This document shows positions 1 to 8,650 of a DNA stretch of 33,424 bases, one piece after another. Position 1 is the stretch's first letter; the number at the start of each line of letters is the position of its first letter. The position numbers were made by a program, and so were the translations under genes. Below the pieces are notes generated by a model, which was not told the DNA's origin, did no database searches, and was given only the letters and a program-made list of their open reading frames with translations. The stretch is from contig CACKZI010000007.1 of NCBI GenBank assembly GCA_902604605.1, positions 1 to 33,424 on the forward strand. The letters run 5' to 3'. This stretch comes from an uncultured Pelagibacteraceae bacterium. Lineage in GTDB: Bacteria > Pseudomonadota > Alphaproteobacteria > Pelagibacterales > Pelagibacteraceae.

Positions 1-538
1 GTGCTGAAATTAATACATTGCCATTAATTAGTTTTTTTTGGATTTCTTCTACAAAATATTTGAGAACTCTATCATAAGTATCTTTTAAGGATTCTGTATC
101 TGGCAACATTTCTTTTGGTATTTCTTTGTATGCCTCAATATTTAAGGGATGATATGAGCTTTCTTTGCTTAGGGCTTCTGGTTTAATATCCCAAGATCTA
201 CGAAACTCATACACTTTATCTTCACCAATTTTTTTACTCATTTCAATTTTACTTAAACCAGTAAGAGCCCCGTAATGTCTTTCATTGAGTTGCCAAGCTC
301 TAATAAAATTTTTTTTATCATTCAAAACTTTCTGAATTAATCTTAGAGTGTTGTTTGCTCTTTTTTGAAGTGAAGAGTAGTAAAAATTAATATCAATTTT
401 TTCTTTTTTAATTAATAGACCAGCTTTTTCAGCCTCAAATTGCCCTTTTTTTGTAAGATCTATATCAACCCAGCCAGTGAATCTTTTTTCAAGGTTCCAA
501 ATACTTTGACCATGTCTTACTAAAATTAAAAAACTCAT
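1..538 (-). CDS. gpmA: 2,3-bisphosphoglycerate-dependent phosphoglycerate mutase (C-terminus beyond window edge)
   Basis: This gene interconverts 3-phosphoglycerate and 2-phosphoglycerate in central carbon metabolism in the cytosol. It reads on the minus strand from an ATG at 538-536 and is still open at base 1, giving 179 codons of an expected 230-250. The histidine-phosphatase signature LVRHGQS lies at residues 6-12, with phospho-acceptor His9. It is followed by WNLEKRFTGWVDIDLT and, near residue 85, LNERHYGALTGL, both typical of the cofactor-dependent mutase rather than of general histidine phosphatases. The second active-site His should lie beyond the left edge. A 45-base divergent gap separates it from the VanZ-like gene. 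Assignment is firm; only the missing end is uncertain. Confidence 0.93.
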   Translation of the reverse strand, partial: MSFLILVRHGQSIWNLEKRFTGWVDIDLTKKGQFEAEKAGLLIKKEKIDINFYYSSLQKRANNTLRLIQKVLNDKKNFIRAWQLNERHYGALTGLSKIEMSKKIGEDKVYEFRRSWDIKPEALSKESSYHPLNIEAYKEIPKEMLPDTESLKDTYDRVLKYFVEEIQKKLINGNVLISA

Positions 539-583
539 ATTGTTATTTTTAAAATATATTTATAAATAAAACTATATAATTAA

Positions 584-979
584 ATGATTAAATTTTTTTC
601 AAATAATAAAATAATCTTTTACTCTTCTAACTTTTTTTTGATCTTTTTATATCTTTTTCCAGGTAGTTTATTAGGATTAGCAATTCATAATGATATTAGA
701 TTACAACCTCAAATATCTCCAGATTTTATAGTATCCTCGAATCATCTATATGTATTTTTATTAGTTTCAATTATTGGATTTTTTACTTTTAATAAATCAA
801 TAGAAATAAGAAATCTTACAATTTACTTAATTCTATTATCTGTAATTCTTGAAATATTTCATCTGATTATACCTGAGAGAAGTTTTCAGTGGTCTGATTT
901 ATTTGGAAATTTGTTTGGAGTGATTATTGTAATTTTTATAAACATACTTATAAAGAAATATGGAGTTTTCAAAAAATAA
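584..979 (+). CDS. VanZ-like integral membrane protein
   Basis: This is a 131-residue protein with about four hydrophobic segments (roughly residues 12-32, 52-68, 76-92 and 106-125). The last part carries the VanZ-type pattern: Glu in LEIFHL, Gln-Trp-Ser-Asp in FQWSDL, then GNLFG before the final helix. VanZ-like proteins are polytopic membrane proteins; apart from teicoplanin resistance in some Gram-positives, most have no known function, so none is assigned here. The gene overlaps the next one by 20 bases, so the two are probably co-transcribed. A TATAAT sequence at 575-580 sits too close to the ATG to serve as a normal promoter for this start. Confidence 0.72.
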   Translation: MIKFFSNNKIIFYSSNFFLIFLYLFPGSLLGLAIHNDIRLQPQISPDFIVSSNHLYVFLLVSIIGFFTFNKSIEIRNLTIYLILLSVILEIFHLIIPERSFQWSDLFGNLFGVIIVIFINILIKKYGVFKK

Positions 980-1559
980 TTTATTAATATTGGTTTTTTT
1001 TTTATTAATAGGGTGCTCTTCCATTCCAAATAATACTGCTAATAGTTGTTTAATTTTTGATGAAAAATATCTTTGGTATAAACATGCTAAGAAAGCTGAA
1101 CAAAAATGGGGTACACCAATCTACATTCAATTAGCTATAATTAAGATGGAGTCTGATTTCGATTGGTTGGCTAAACCTGCAAGAAAAAAAATTTTTAAAG
1201 TAATACCGTATAAAAGACCATCAAGTTCATTTGGTTATTCACAAGCAGTCAAGGGTACCTGGGAACAATATAAAAAAGAAACTGGAAATAAATTAGCTAC
1301 AAGAGTAAGATTTAAAGATAGTGTTGATTTTATTGGTTGGTATACAAATAAAACAGAAACTATTTTAAAAATTTCTAAAAAAGACGCTTTTAAACAATAT
1401 ATCGCTTATCATGAAGGTTGGGGAAATTATAAGCATTACAAAAAAAATAAAAAAGTGATCAAACTAGCAAAGAAAGTGCGAAAGCAATCAAATGTTTACA
1501 AAAAACAATTATTAAAATGTAGAAATTCGCTTAATAAAAATAAGTATATTATTTTTTAG
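960..1559 (+). CDS. Lipoprotein with lytic-transglycosylase (SLT) fold
   Basis: This 199-residue protein has an N-terminal lipoprotein signal ending in the lipobox LIGC, with Cys19 as the lipidation site, so it is probably anchored in the outer membrane facing the periplasm. The rest resembles a single-domain SLT transglycosylase. A candidate catalytic Glu64 lies in KMESDF, followed by SSSFGYSQAVKGTW near residue 90 and YIAYHEGWGNY near residue 145; these correspond to the Glu, GLMQ-like and AYNAG-like segments of the fold. The likely role is peptidoglycan cleavage. The C-terminus is strongly basic. It overlaps the VanZ-like gene by 20 bases upstream and the convergent RND gene by 11 bases downstream. 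The family is clear; activity is inferred. Confidence 0.8.
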   Translation: MEFSKNNLLILVFFLLIGCSSIPNNTANSCLIFDEKYLWYKHAKKAEQKWGTPIYIQLAIIKMESDFDWLAKPARKKIFKVIPYKRPSSSFGYSQAVKGTWEQYKKETGNKLATRVRFKDSVDFIGWYTNKTETILKISKKDAFKQYIAYHEGWGNYKHYKKNKKVIKLAKKVRKQSNVYKKQLLKCRNSLNKNKYIIF

Positions 1560-4500
1560 TTAGTTCTTTATTTAATTCTAAATCTACTACATCTATTCTT
1601 TTAGTATTTTTAGCTAAGGCTAAATACATAGATGGTGTTACATACAAAGTAAAAAAAGTTGAAATGATCATTCCTCCTAAAATAGTTGAGCCTACGGCTA
1701 ACCTAGAGCCTTCACCAGCACCAGGACCAATATTTCCTATAACCAATGGAAGCATTGCAATCATTGTGCTAAGTGATGTCATAATAATAGGTCTAAATCT
1801 TACTGCACAAGCTTCTCTAACAGCCAATCCTATATTTTTTCCAGTAGTTCTTATTTGATTGGCATAATCTACAATTAGAATACTATTTTTTGTTGAAATA
1901 CCTATTAGTATAATCAATGCAATCTGAGAAAAAATATTTACTGAGCTATTGAGAAATAAAATAAATATTAAACCGCCAAAAATGGCCAAAGGTACAGTCA
2001 ATATAATAATGAATGGATGTATAAAGGAATTGAATGTTGCTGCCATTACCAAATATGCAGTAAGCAATGCTAAAGCAAAAATTATAAATAATTCATTACT
2101 CGTTTCTTTGATTTCCTCAGATTTTCCCTTCCAGGTAATTTGATTTTCTGGAGCTAAATCATTAATTATTTCCTCAAAATATTTTATAGCTTCAGTCAAA
2201 GTATATCCTTCATTAATATTTGCCGATATTGTTATCGCTGCCTGCCTGTTATACCTTGCAAGTTCTTTCGCTGAACCTTCTTCCTCAAAACTAACTAGAT
2301 TTGCTAAAGAAATTAGTTTTCCATTTGTTTCTGAACGAACAAATATTTTAGAAACACCTTCTTTGTTTCTTCTGTCAGATAGATATTGTTGAACAATTAT
2401 AGGATACTCTTTACCTAATTTGTTAAAAGTTGTAACTTTTTTTCCTCCATAAAGAGTTTCAAGAGTTTCACCAATTGATCTCGTAGAAACACCTAAATCT
2501 TTAGCTTTATTTTTATTTATTATTAATTTTACTTCTGGCTTATTTCGGTTGTAATCAGACTCTATTCTCGAAAGGTTTTTATTAGATCTTAGTTTTCTAA
2601 TTACTTTTTTTTGTATTTCTTCAAGTTCTTTATAGGTACTTCCATAAACTACCATTTGTACAGGTTTATTGTAATTAGATACTCTTATTGATTGAGGAGA
2701 AATAGGAAAAGCTACTGCTTGAGGTAAGGTTACTATTTTTCCTATTGCTTCTCTCAAAACAACTTCTTGTCCTTTTTTTCGATTTTTCCAGTCATCTAAT
2801 AGAGCAATTATTATAAAACTATTATATGAATTAGCTGAACTTCCAAACCCTGGAACCCTCATTATAAATCTTGAATATGGACTATCTTTAGCTTGAAGAA
2901 GTGGAAGAAGTCTGGCTTCTACTTTCTGAGCTTGTTCTTGGGTATATTCAAAAGAAGTTCCTTCATCTGTAAATCCAATAATCAAGTATGCCCCACGATC
3001 TTCCATGGGTAATAATTCTTTTTTTGAAAAATTAAATAATAATACTGATGCAACAACTATTAAGATTATAAAAAAACTTACAGCTTTTGTTTTATTAACA
3101 ATTGCGTCTAAACTTTCCTTATAAAAATTTGCAAAGGCTAGAAAAATTTTTTCAAACCTTTGTATTAAAACCTTTTTAGAGGTTTTTTTATTTAAAAATT
3201 TACTTGCTAACATTGGAGACAATGTTAATGCTACAAAAGAAGACACAACTATTGAAAAAGACAAAGCAATCGCTGTTTCTCTAAATAAAGTTCCAGAAAT
3301 TCCTTCAATGAAAATTAATGGTAGAAAAACTGCAACCAGAATTAATGTGGTAGCTACAATCGCAAAAGAAATTTGTTTGGAGCCTTTGTAAGCAGCAACC
3401 AATGAAGATTCACCATTTTCTATTCTTCTATATATTGCATCTGTCATTATAACAGAATCATCTGTTATTATTCCTATAGCTAAAATAAAACTTAAAAGAA
3501 CGAAAATATTTATTGATAATCCAAATAAATATAAACCTAAAAAAGAGGCTATAAGGCTCACAGGAAGAGCTATGGCAGGTACTATTACAGCTTTTAAATT
3601 ACCCAGAAATAGATAAATTATTAGAACAACCAAAATAAAAGCTATTAACAAAGTTTTATATACCTCTTCAATAGCAGCTTCTACATAGTTTGCTCTGTTG
3701 AAAGAAACTCTTAAATCTAATTCTTCTGGTAAGGATTTTTTAACTTGAATAATTTTTTTCTTAATATCATTTGAAAGCTCAACTGTTGAGGCGCCACTCC
3801 TAGCATAAATACCAATTCCAACAGTTTTTAAATTAACCTGGTCTTTAGTTTGAGCTTTAAAAAGAGTTTTTTCTGAAACAGGACCAAATTCTATGTTAGC
3901 AACGTCAGATAATAAAATAACTTTATTACCAGTTTTTTTAATTGGTAGCTGTTTGATTGAATTTATATCATTATATGACTTATCTAAATTAAGTGTTAAA
4001 TCAATATTGTTTGCCTCGAGTGTACCTGCTGGAAGACTTACATTTTCTCCACGCATTGCAGTTTCAACTTCTTTAATAGTTAAATCATTAGCTGCAAGTC
4101 TAATAGGATCTATCCAAACCCTAATACTCAACTCCCTTAATCCACCAACCCTTATCCTTCCAACATTTTTTACACTTGAAAATTGATCAACTAAATATCT
4201 TTCTGCATAGTCTCCTAATTCAAGATCACTCCACGTCGATGATGATAGAGATAACCACATAGTCGTAGTAAAACCAGCTGCCCTTTTAAGTATTTGTGGA
4301 GGATCAGACTCTGAAGGTAAATTATCAACAACTCTAGCAACTCTTTCTCTTATGTCATTTGCGGCATTATCTAAGTTTATACTAGTATCAAATTCTACAT
4401 TGATTGTACTTCTTCCATTTTCAGATTTAGAGTCTATATTTTTAATTCCTTCAGCCCCACCAATTACATCTTCAACAACTTGTGTAACTTCTTGATCTAC

Positions 4501-4677
4501 TATTGAAGCTGCAGCAGATTTATAATCAACTTGAACTTGAACAACAGGTGGCTGAATACCATTTGGTAATTCTCTTACAGGCAATTTCCAAAAAACAAAT
4601 AAACCAAAAACAATTAAAATAAGAGACATGACCCAGGATACGGTTGGTCTTTTTATACTTAATTCAGTAATGAACAT
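1549..4677 (-). CDS. RND-family efflux pump, inner-membrane permease (AcrB/MexF-like)
   Basis: This 1042-residue protein is full length for the hydrophobe/amphiphile efflux family. It starts with the typical FITELSIKRPTVSWVMSL segment and has two repeats, each with a large periplasmic loop and a block of helices. The proton-relay pair Asp406-Asp407 in TM4 (GIITDDSVIM) and the TM10 lysine in GISTKNSILIVDYAN are present, so it should be proton-driven. Substrate cannot be read from sequence. The gene follows its membrane fusion protein with no spacer (stop at 4678, start at 4677), so the two are translationally linked. No outer-membrane TolC-type gene is nearby. Confidence 0.93.
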   Translation of the reverse strand: MFITELSIKRPTVSWVMSLILIVFGLFVFWKLPVRELPNGIQPPVVQVQVDYKSAAASIVDQEVTQVVEDVIGGAEGIKNIDSKSENGRSTINVEFDTSINLDNAANDIRERVARVVDNLPSESDPPQILKRAAGFTTTMWLSLSSSTWSDLELGDYAERYLVDQFSSVKNVGRIRVGGLRELSIRVWIDPIRLAANDLTIKEVETAMRGENVSLPAGTLEANNIDLTLNLDKSYNDINSIKQLPIKKTGNKVILLSDVANIEFGPVSEKTLFKAQTKDQVNLKTVGIGIYARSGASTVELSNDIKKKIIQVKKSLPEELDLRVSFNRANYVEAAIEEVYKTLLIAFILVVLIIYLFLGNLKAVIVPAIALPVSLIASFLGLYLFGLSINIFVLLSFILAIGIITDDSVIMTDAIYRRIENGESSLVAAYKGSKQISFAIVATTLILVAVFLPLIFIEGISGTLFRETAIALSFSIVVSSFVALTLSPMLASKFLNKKTSKKVLIQRFEKIFLAFANFYKESLDAIVNKTKAVSFFIILIVVASVLLFNFSKKELLPMEDRGAYLIIGFTDEGTSFEYTQEQAQKVEARLLPLLQAKDSPYSRFIMRVPGFGSSANSYNSFIIIALLDDWKNRKKGQEVVLREAIGKIVTLPQAVAFPISPQSIRVSNYNKPVQMVVYGSTYKELEEIQKKVIRKLRSNKNLSRIESDYNRNKPEVKLIINKNKAKDLGVSTRSIGETLETLYGGKKVTTFNKLGKEYPIIVQQYLSDRRNKEGVSKIFVRSETNGKLISLANLVSFEEEGSAKELARYNRQAAITISANINEGYTLTEAIKYFEEIINDLAPENQITWKGKSEEIKETSNELFIIFALALLTAYLVMAATFNSFIHPFIIILTVPLAIFGGLIFILFLNSSVNIFSQIALIILIGISTKNSILIVDYANQIRTTGKNIGLAVREACAVRFRPIIMTSLSTMIAMLPLVIGNIGPGAGEGSRLAVGSTILGGMIISTFFTLYVTPSMYLALAKNTKRIDVVDLELNKELTKK

Positions 4678-5547
4678 TTATTTATTGATAGGTTTTATTT
4701 TTCCACGAGGTCTAACTTTTTTTAATCCTTCTGCCACAATAATATCTCCTTTGGTTAAACCAGAGGTTATTTCAATATTTTTATCACTTCTCAGGCCTAT
4801 TTTTACCTCAGTTTTATTTGCAATATTTTCATTATTAATTTTATAAACATAAGATTTGTCTCCCTCAACCATTACACTTGTATCCGGTACACTCAAAGAG
4901 TTTCTTAAATCAAATCTAACCCCAACTTCTAACAATGATCCAGATATCAATTCTAGGTTTTTATTATCTATTTTAATTCTAGATAATAAACTTCTAGTAT
5001 CAGCGTTAATTCTACTTGAGACAAAATCAATTTCACCTAAAAAAACTTTTTCTTTAAAACTAGATAACCTTACTTCGACCGGTAAGCCTTTTTTAATAAA
5101 GGCGGAATAATTTTCAGGAATTTTTATATCTGAGTAAATAACAGAATTATCATCAAGAGTAATTATGAATATATTGTTTGATACGAGTATATCCTCTGTC
5201 AATCCAGTGTATCCAAGAACTCCATTGAAAGGAGCCAAAATATTTCCACTTTTTAATTTTATTAAAACTTCTCCTTTCTTTACAAAATTTTTTAATTTTA
5301 AGTCTTCAAAAAGGTCATCTTTTTTTATTTTAAAAGTTTTAGAATTTTTTGAGATAGCCGTTCCAAAAGTTTCTATTTTTTCTGAAAATTCTTTTTCAAC
5401 TACCTCTGTTACTATTATTCCAGGAGGTGGTCTTTTACTAAATTTTTTTTTAAAATGATTTCCAATCATTGTTCTTCCAATAATCACAATTGCTATGATC
5501 AGAAAAAACACTAATATTATAGAAATAATTTTTGTAGATTTTTTCAT
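4678..5547 (-). CDS. RND membrane fusion (periplasmic adaptor) protein lacking the alpha-hairpin
   Basis: This is the periplasmic adaptor for the adjacent pump. At 289 residues it is about 80-100 shorter than AcrA-type proteins. It has one N-terminal membrane helix (about 9-27), a lipoyl domain, a beta-barrel and a C-terminal membrane-proximal domain ending in GLTKGDIIVAEGLKKVRPRG. The two lipoyl half-motifs, VKKGEVLIKL and ILAPFNGVLG, are only a few residues apart, so the coiled-coil hairpin normally inserted between them is absent. That hairpin contacts TolC in known pumps. It lies 7 bases after the sulfurtransferase gene and directly before the RND gene. The family call is secure; the missing hairpin is seen directly. 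Confidence 0.9.
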   Translation of the reverse strand: MKKSTKIISIILVFFLIIAIVIIGRTMIGNHFKKKFSKRPPPGIIVTEVVEKEFSEKIETFGTAISKNSKTFKIKKDDLFEDLKLKNFVKKGEVLIKLKSGNILAPFNGVLGYTGLTEDILVSNNIFIITLDDNSVIYSDIKIPENYSAFIKKGLPVEVRLSSFKEKVFLGEIDFVSSRINADTRSLLSRIKIDNKNLELISGSLLEVGVRFDLRNSLSVPDTSVMVEGDKSYVYKINNENIANKTEVKIGLRSDKNIEITSGLTKGDIIVAEGLKKVRPRGKIKPINK

Positions 5548-5554
5548 ACTTTAT

Positions 5555-6370
5555 TTAAATTAAGCCGTATTCGGCCCAAGAGCCATCATAAATACAAGGA
5601 TGATATTTATCATTTATTAAAGAATAAGCTAGTGCCAAAACACACGCAGTTACTCCAGAACCACATGAAAAAACTATATTTTTTTCATTTATATTTTCTA
5701 AACAAGTTTCAAAAATAAGCCTAAGGTCTTTTTTACTTTTAAACGTTTTATCTTCTCTCAAACAAAGATTAAAAGGTATACAAAAAGAATTTTTTATACA
5801 GCCACTTCTTAAACCTTTTCTAGGCTCAGGAACCTTACCATCAAATCTTTCTTTGCTTCTAGCATCTATTACTTTGAAATTCTGTTCTTTAATATTAAGA
5901 TCAATTTGTTCTTTATTTCTAACAAGCTCTTTTTTTTCAAAACCTTTATAATTAGATGTTTTAATATTTGTAATGTCATTTGTAGTTTCTTTATTTTCTT
6001 TTATCCATTTTTTTAGTCCACCATTTAAAACATGAACTAACTTAGGATTATGACCAAAATAAACGAAATTAAACCAACATCTACATGAGCTAATCACATC
6101 TGAATTATCATAGATAACTATTTTATCTTCATTATTTATTCCCATTTTTGATACAATTTGCTCCCAAACACCCTGATCAACTAACATGTGTGGAAAATCA
6201 ATTTCTTTTTTAGAATTAGCATCCAAATCAAAAAAAATAGAATTAGGTATATGCTGATTTTTATATTCTTCTAATCCACTTCTTTGAGTTTGTGGCATAT
6301 GCCAAGAGCAATCTATAATTTTTACAGAACTAATATTTTTTTCTAACCAATCAGTTTCTACTAATGACAT
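5555..6370 (-). CDS. sseA: 3-mercaptopyruvate sulfurtransferase (two-domain rhodanese)
   Basis: This 271-residue protein has two rhodanese domains. The C-terminal active loop is CGSGVT with catalytic Cys236, the signature of 3-mercaptopyruvate sulfurtransferase; thiosulfate sulfurtransferases have a CRKG-type loop instead. The N-terminal domain keeps typical landmarks such as IPNSIFFDLD and LNGGLKKW, and the end reads YDGSWAEYG, where the protein stops a few residues earlier than usual. It would transfer sulfur from 3-mercaptopyruvate to thiols or cyanide in the cytosol. It is 1 base from msrA and 7 bases from the fusion protein gene, all on the same strand, suggesting one transcript. Confidence 0.88.
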   Translation of the reverse strand: MSLVETDWLEKNISSVKIIDCSWHMPQTQRSGLEEYKNQHIPNSIFFDLDANSKKEIDFPHMLVDQGVWEQIVSKMGINNEDKIVIYDNSDVISSCRCWFNFVYFGHNPKLVHVLNGGLKKWIKENKETTNDITNIKTSNYKGFEKKELVRNKEQIDLNIKEQNFKVIDARSKERFDGKVPEPRKGLRSGCIKNSFCIPFNLCLREDKTFKSKKDLRLIFETCLENINEKNIVFSCGSGVTACVLALAYSLINDKYHPCIYDGSWAEYGLI

Positions 6371-6371
6371 T

Positions 6372-6815
6372 TTATCTTTTTTCTAAATATTTTTGATGAT
6401 ATTCCTCAGCAGGACAGTAATTTATCAATAATGAAATTTTGGTAACAACTTTGCCTGATAATCTTTCATTAGTTTCATTTAAAACTTTTTTAGCAATTTT
6501 TTTTTGGTTATCGTTAAGATAAAATATTTCACTTCTATATTGAGTTCCAAAATCTGGTCCTTGTGAATTTAAAGTTGTTGGATCATGAATTTGAAAGAAA
6601 GTTTTTAAAATTTTTTCATATGAGATAATTTTTTCATCAAAATCAAGTTTCACAACTTCAGCATGGTTTGTATTACCTGTGCACACTTCTTTGTAAGTTG
6701 TATTGGGGCTATTACCCCCACAATAACCAACCTCTGTTTTAATAATACCTTCAATTTTACTAAATTTAATTTCTGGCCCCCAAAAACATCCAAGTGCTAA
6801 AACTGCTATTTCCAT
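6372..6815 (-). CDS. msrA: Peptide methionine-S-sulfoxide reductase A
   Basis: This 147-residue enzyme reduces methionine-S-sulfoxide in proteins. The GCFWG motif gives catalytic Cys10, followed by VGYCGG, NTTYKEVCTGNTNHAEVV and the substrate-pocket region FFQIHDPTTLNSQGPDFGTQYRSEIF. The protein ends at YHQKYLEKR, so the C-terminal extension carrying recycling cysteines in E. coli-type MsrA is absent. Other cysteines (Cys32, one in VCTGN and Cys134) could take that role, or it may be a one-Cys form. It is the first gene of a minus-strand run with sseA and the RND pair, and is divergent from the EamA gene across 35 bases. Confidence 0.93.
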   Translation of the reverse strand: MEIAVLALGCFWGPEIKFSKIEGIIKTEVGYCGGNSPNTTYKEVCTGNTNHAEVVKLDFDEKIISYEKILKTFFQIHDPTTLNSQGPDFGTQYRSEIFYLNDNQKKIAKKVLNETNERLSGKVVTKISLLINYCPAEEYHQKYLEKR

Positions 6816-6850
6816 TGATTATAAGTTAAATTAATTTACAAATTATTCAT

Positions 6851-7735
6851 ATGCTGAGTAAAAATCAATTAGGATTTTTGTACATGTTTATGTCCATTTG
6901 TGCATTTTCATTGATGGATGTAATTGTTAAATGGTCAGTAGACTATCCAATTGGCCAAGTTTTATTCTTTAGAGGTTTTTTTGGAATAATTTTTTATTTT
7001 TTTGTAATTCCAAAAGAAAGACTGCATAATTTTTATCAAACAAAAAGACCTGGTCTTCATATGTTGAGGTGTGCATCTGGATTGATAGCACTTGTAGCAA
7101 TATTTATAGCTTTAAGAGAATTGCCCTTGGCAACAGTTGTAAGTATTTCTTTTGCAGCGCCAATATTTACAACTATTTTTTCAATCTTTCTTTTAAGTGA
7201 AAAAGTAGGAATTTTTAGATGGCTTGCCGTTTTGGTAGGGTTCATTGGTATCTTAATAATAACAGAGCCTGGGATAAGTGAATTAAATATTTATTATATT
7301 TTTCCAATCATATTTTGTTTAGGACTTTCTTATGTTGCAATAACAATTAGACAGCTATCTTCAACAGAGCCTGTATGGTTAATTTCTTTTTATTTCTCTC
7401 TTTCAATAACTTTGTTAAGTTTCTTTACAATACCACAAGGATGGGTGATGCCGAACTTAAACCATTTATTATTATTATCACTAATTGGTATTTTTGGAGG
7501 AGTTGCAAATTTATGGTTAAGTCAATCCTATAAATATTCAGAAGTTTCACTCGTCACTCCTTTAAAGTATTTAGCATTAGTTTTTGCAATAATTTTTGGT
7601 TATTTTATTTGGGATGAAATTCCTACAATAAAAACTTTGGTGGGGGCTTTCTTGGTAATTATTTCGACTTTGATAATTTTTAGAAGAGAAATTTATAAAA
7701 AAAAAGTTATTATTTCCAAAACAATAAATGACTAA
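6851..7735 (+). CDS. EamA-domain drug/metabolite transporter (DMT superfamily)
   Basis: This 294-residue protein has about ten membrane helices arranged as two EamA repeats. The first runs from near residue 8 to FIGILIITEPG (about 125-145), and the second ends in FAIIFGYFIWDEIPTIKTLVGAFLVIIST. The first-repeat segment PLATVVSISFAAPIFTTIFS and the second-repeat segment YSEVSLVTPLKYLALVFA are hallmark paired motifs of this superfamily. Direction and substrate are unknown; members move amino acids, nucleotides or other metabolites. The C-terminal tail is basic. It overlaps the alkA-like gene by 8 bases, so they are probably co-transcribed although their roles look unrelated. Confidence 0.9.
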   Translation: MLSKNQLGFLYMFMSICAFSLMDVIVKWSVDYPIGQVLFFRGFFGIIFYFFVIPKERLHNFYQTKRPGLHMLRCASGLIALVAIFIALRELPLATVVSISFAAPIFTTIFSIFLLSEKVGIFRWLAVLVGFIGILIITEPGISELNIYYIFPIIFCLGLSYVAITIRQLSSTEPVWLISFYFSLSITLLSFFTIPQGWVMPNLNHLLLLSLIGIFGGVANLWLSQSYKYSEVSLVTPLKYLALVFAIIFGYFIWDEIPTIKTLVGAFLVIISTLIIFRREIYKKKVIISKTIND

Positions 7736-8363
7736 AGTTCCAAAATATTGGAATAAGGCAAAAAGGTATTTGTCAAAAAAAGATAAAACAATAGCTAAGT
7801 TAATTAAAGATTATAAAAGTCCCTCAGAAACTATTTTGACATCAAGAAGAGATATTTTTTTTTCTTTATGTAAAAGTATTATTGGACAACAAATCAGTGT
7901 TGCTGCTGCTAATTCGGTTTTTTTAAAATTTAAAAAAAAATGTAATAATAAAATTAATGCTAAAGAGGTTTCAAAATTATCATTTTCACAATTAAAAAAA
8001 TGTGGTCTAAGCCGGCAAAAGGTTTTAGGAATACAAAGTTTGGCAAAACAAATACTTAATAAATCTTTTAATCCTAAGCTAATTAATAGAATGAATGATG
8101 AAGAGGCAATAAATTATTTATCTAATTTGAGACAGATTGGAAGATGGTCGGCAGAAATGATATTATTATTTACTTATAACAGGTCTGATATTTGGCCTAT
8201 TCAAGACATTGGACTTTTAAGAGCAATTTCTAAAAACTATAAAAAAAAATATTTGCCACCAGAAAAGTTTGTAAATTTACTTAAAAAAAGATTTTCACCT
8301 TATTGTTCAGTAGCTACATGGTATCTCTGGAGAAGTATAGATCCAGAGCCTATTCAGTATTAA
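7728..8363 (+). CDS. DNA-3-methyladenine glycosylase II (AlkA-like, HhH-GPD)
   Basis: This 211-residue protein excises alkylated bases as the first step of base-excision repair. It carries the HhH-GPD fold: SIIGQQISVAAANSVF near residues 50-65, the hairpin LRQIGRWSAEM at 134-144 and the catalytic aspartate Asp160 in WPIQDIGLLRA. The absence of four clustered C-terminal cysteines separates it from the endonuclease III and MutY Fe-S types. It lacks the N-terminal domain of E. coli AlkA, as many bacterial relatives do. It overlaps the EamA gene by 8 bases upstream and the convergent DUF1330 gene by 14 bases downstream. Confidence 0.88.
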   Translation: MTKVPKYWNKAKRYLSKKDKTIAKLIKDYKSPSETILTSRRDIFFSLCKSIIGQQISVAAANSVFLKFKKKCNNKINAKEVSKLSFSQLKKCGLSRQKVLGIQSLAKQILNKSFNPKLINRMNDEEAINYLSNLRQIGRWSAEMILLFTYNRSDIWPIQDIGLLRAISKNYKKKYLPPEKFVNLLKKRFSPYCSVATWYLWRSIDPEPIQY

Positions 8364-8649
8364 ATCCTTCAATTACCTGCATGTGTCTTGTTGTGGTATC
8401 TTTAGCTAAATTCCAACCTTCTTGATATTCTTTTGAATCATGACACTTTAATGCTTGTTCATAACTTGGGAATTCCCAAACTACTGTTCTAACAAAATCA
8501 GTACCATCAAATGTTTTATGATCACCTCCTCTAACAAGAGGTACTCCCCCAAAACTTTTTATAATTGGTGTGACAGCTTCAGCATATTTTTTCAAATTTT
8601 CCTGATTGTCTACCTTTAAATATAAACTTATCCAATAACCTTTTTTCAT
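8350..8649 (-). CDS. DUF1330 family protein
   Basis: This 99-residue cytosolic protein begins KGYWISLYLKVDN and contains FGGVPLVRGG, RTVVWEFPSYEQALKCHDSKEYQ and a final MQVIEG. That pattern is characteristic of DUF1330, a dimeric ferredoxin-like alpha/beta-barrel family of unknown function. It starts 1 base after the GT17 gene, which itself overlaps uraD, so it is the third gene of a minus-strand run diverging from the purine operon. Its 3' end overlaps the convergent alkA-like gene by 14 bases. No specific reaction is assigned; a link to purine breakdown is only suggested by position. Confidence 0.85.
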   Translation of the reverse strand: MKKGYWISLYLKVDNQENLKKYAEAVTPIIKSFGGVPLVRGGDHKTFDGTDFVRTVVWEFPSYEQALKCHDSKEYQEGWNLAKDTTTRHMQVIEGFNTE

Positions 8650-8650
8650 T

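Noticed and set aside
575..580. TATAAT just before the VanZ-like gene as its promoter
   Set aside because: It ends three bases before the ATG, so a transcript from it would begin inside the gene.
1664..2143. Open frames on the plus strand inside the RND gene
   Set aside because: They are antisense shadows of a clear full-length coding gene, have no recognisable domain and no start signals.
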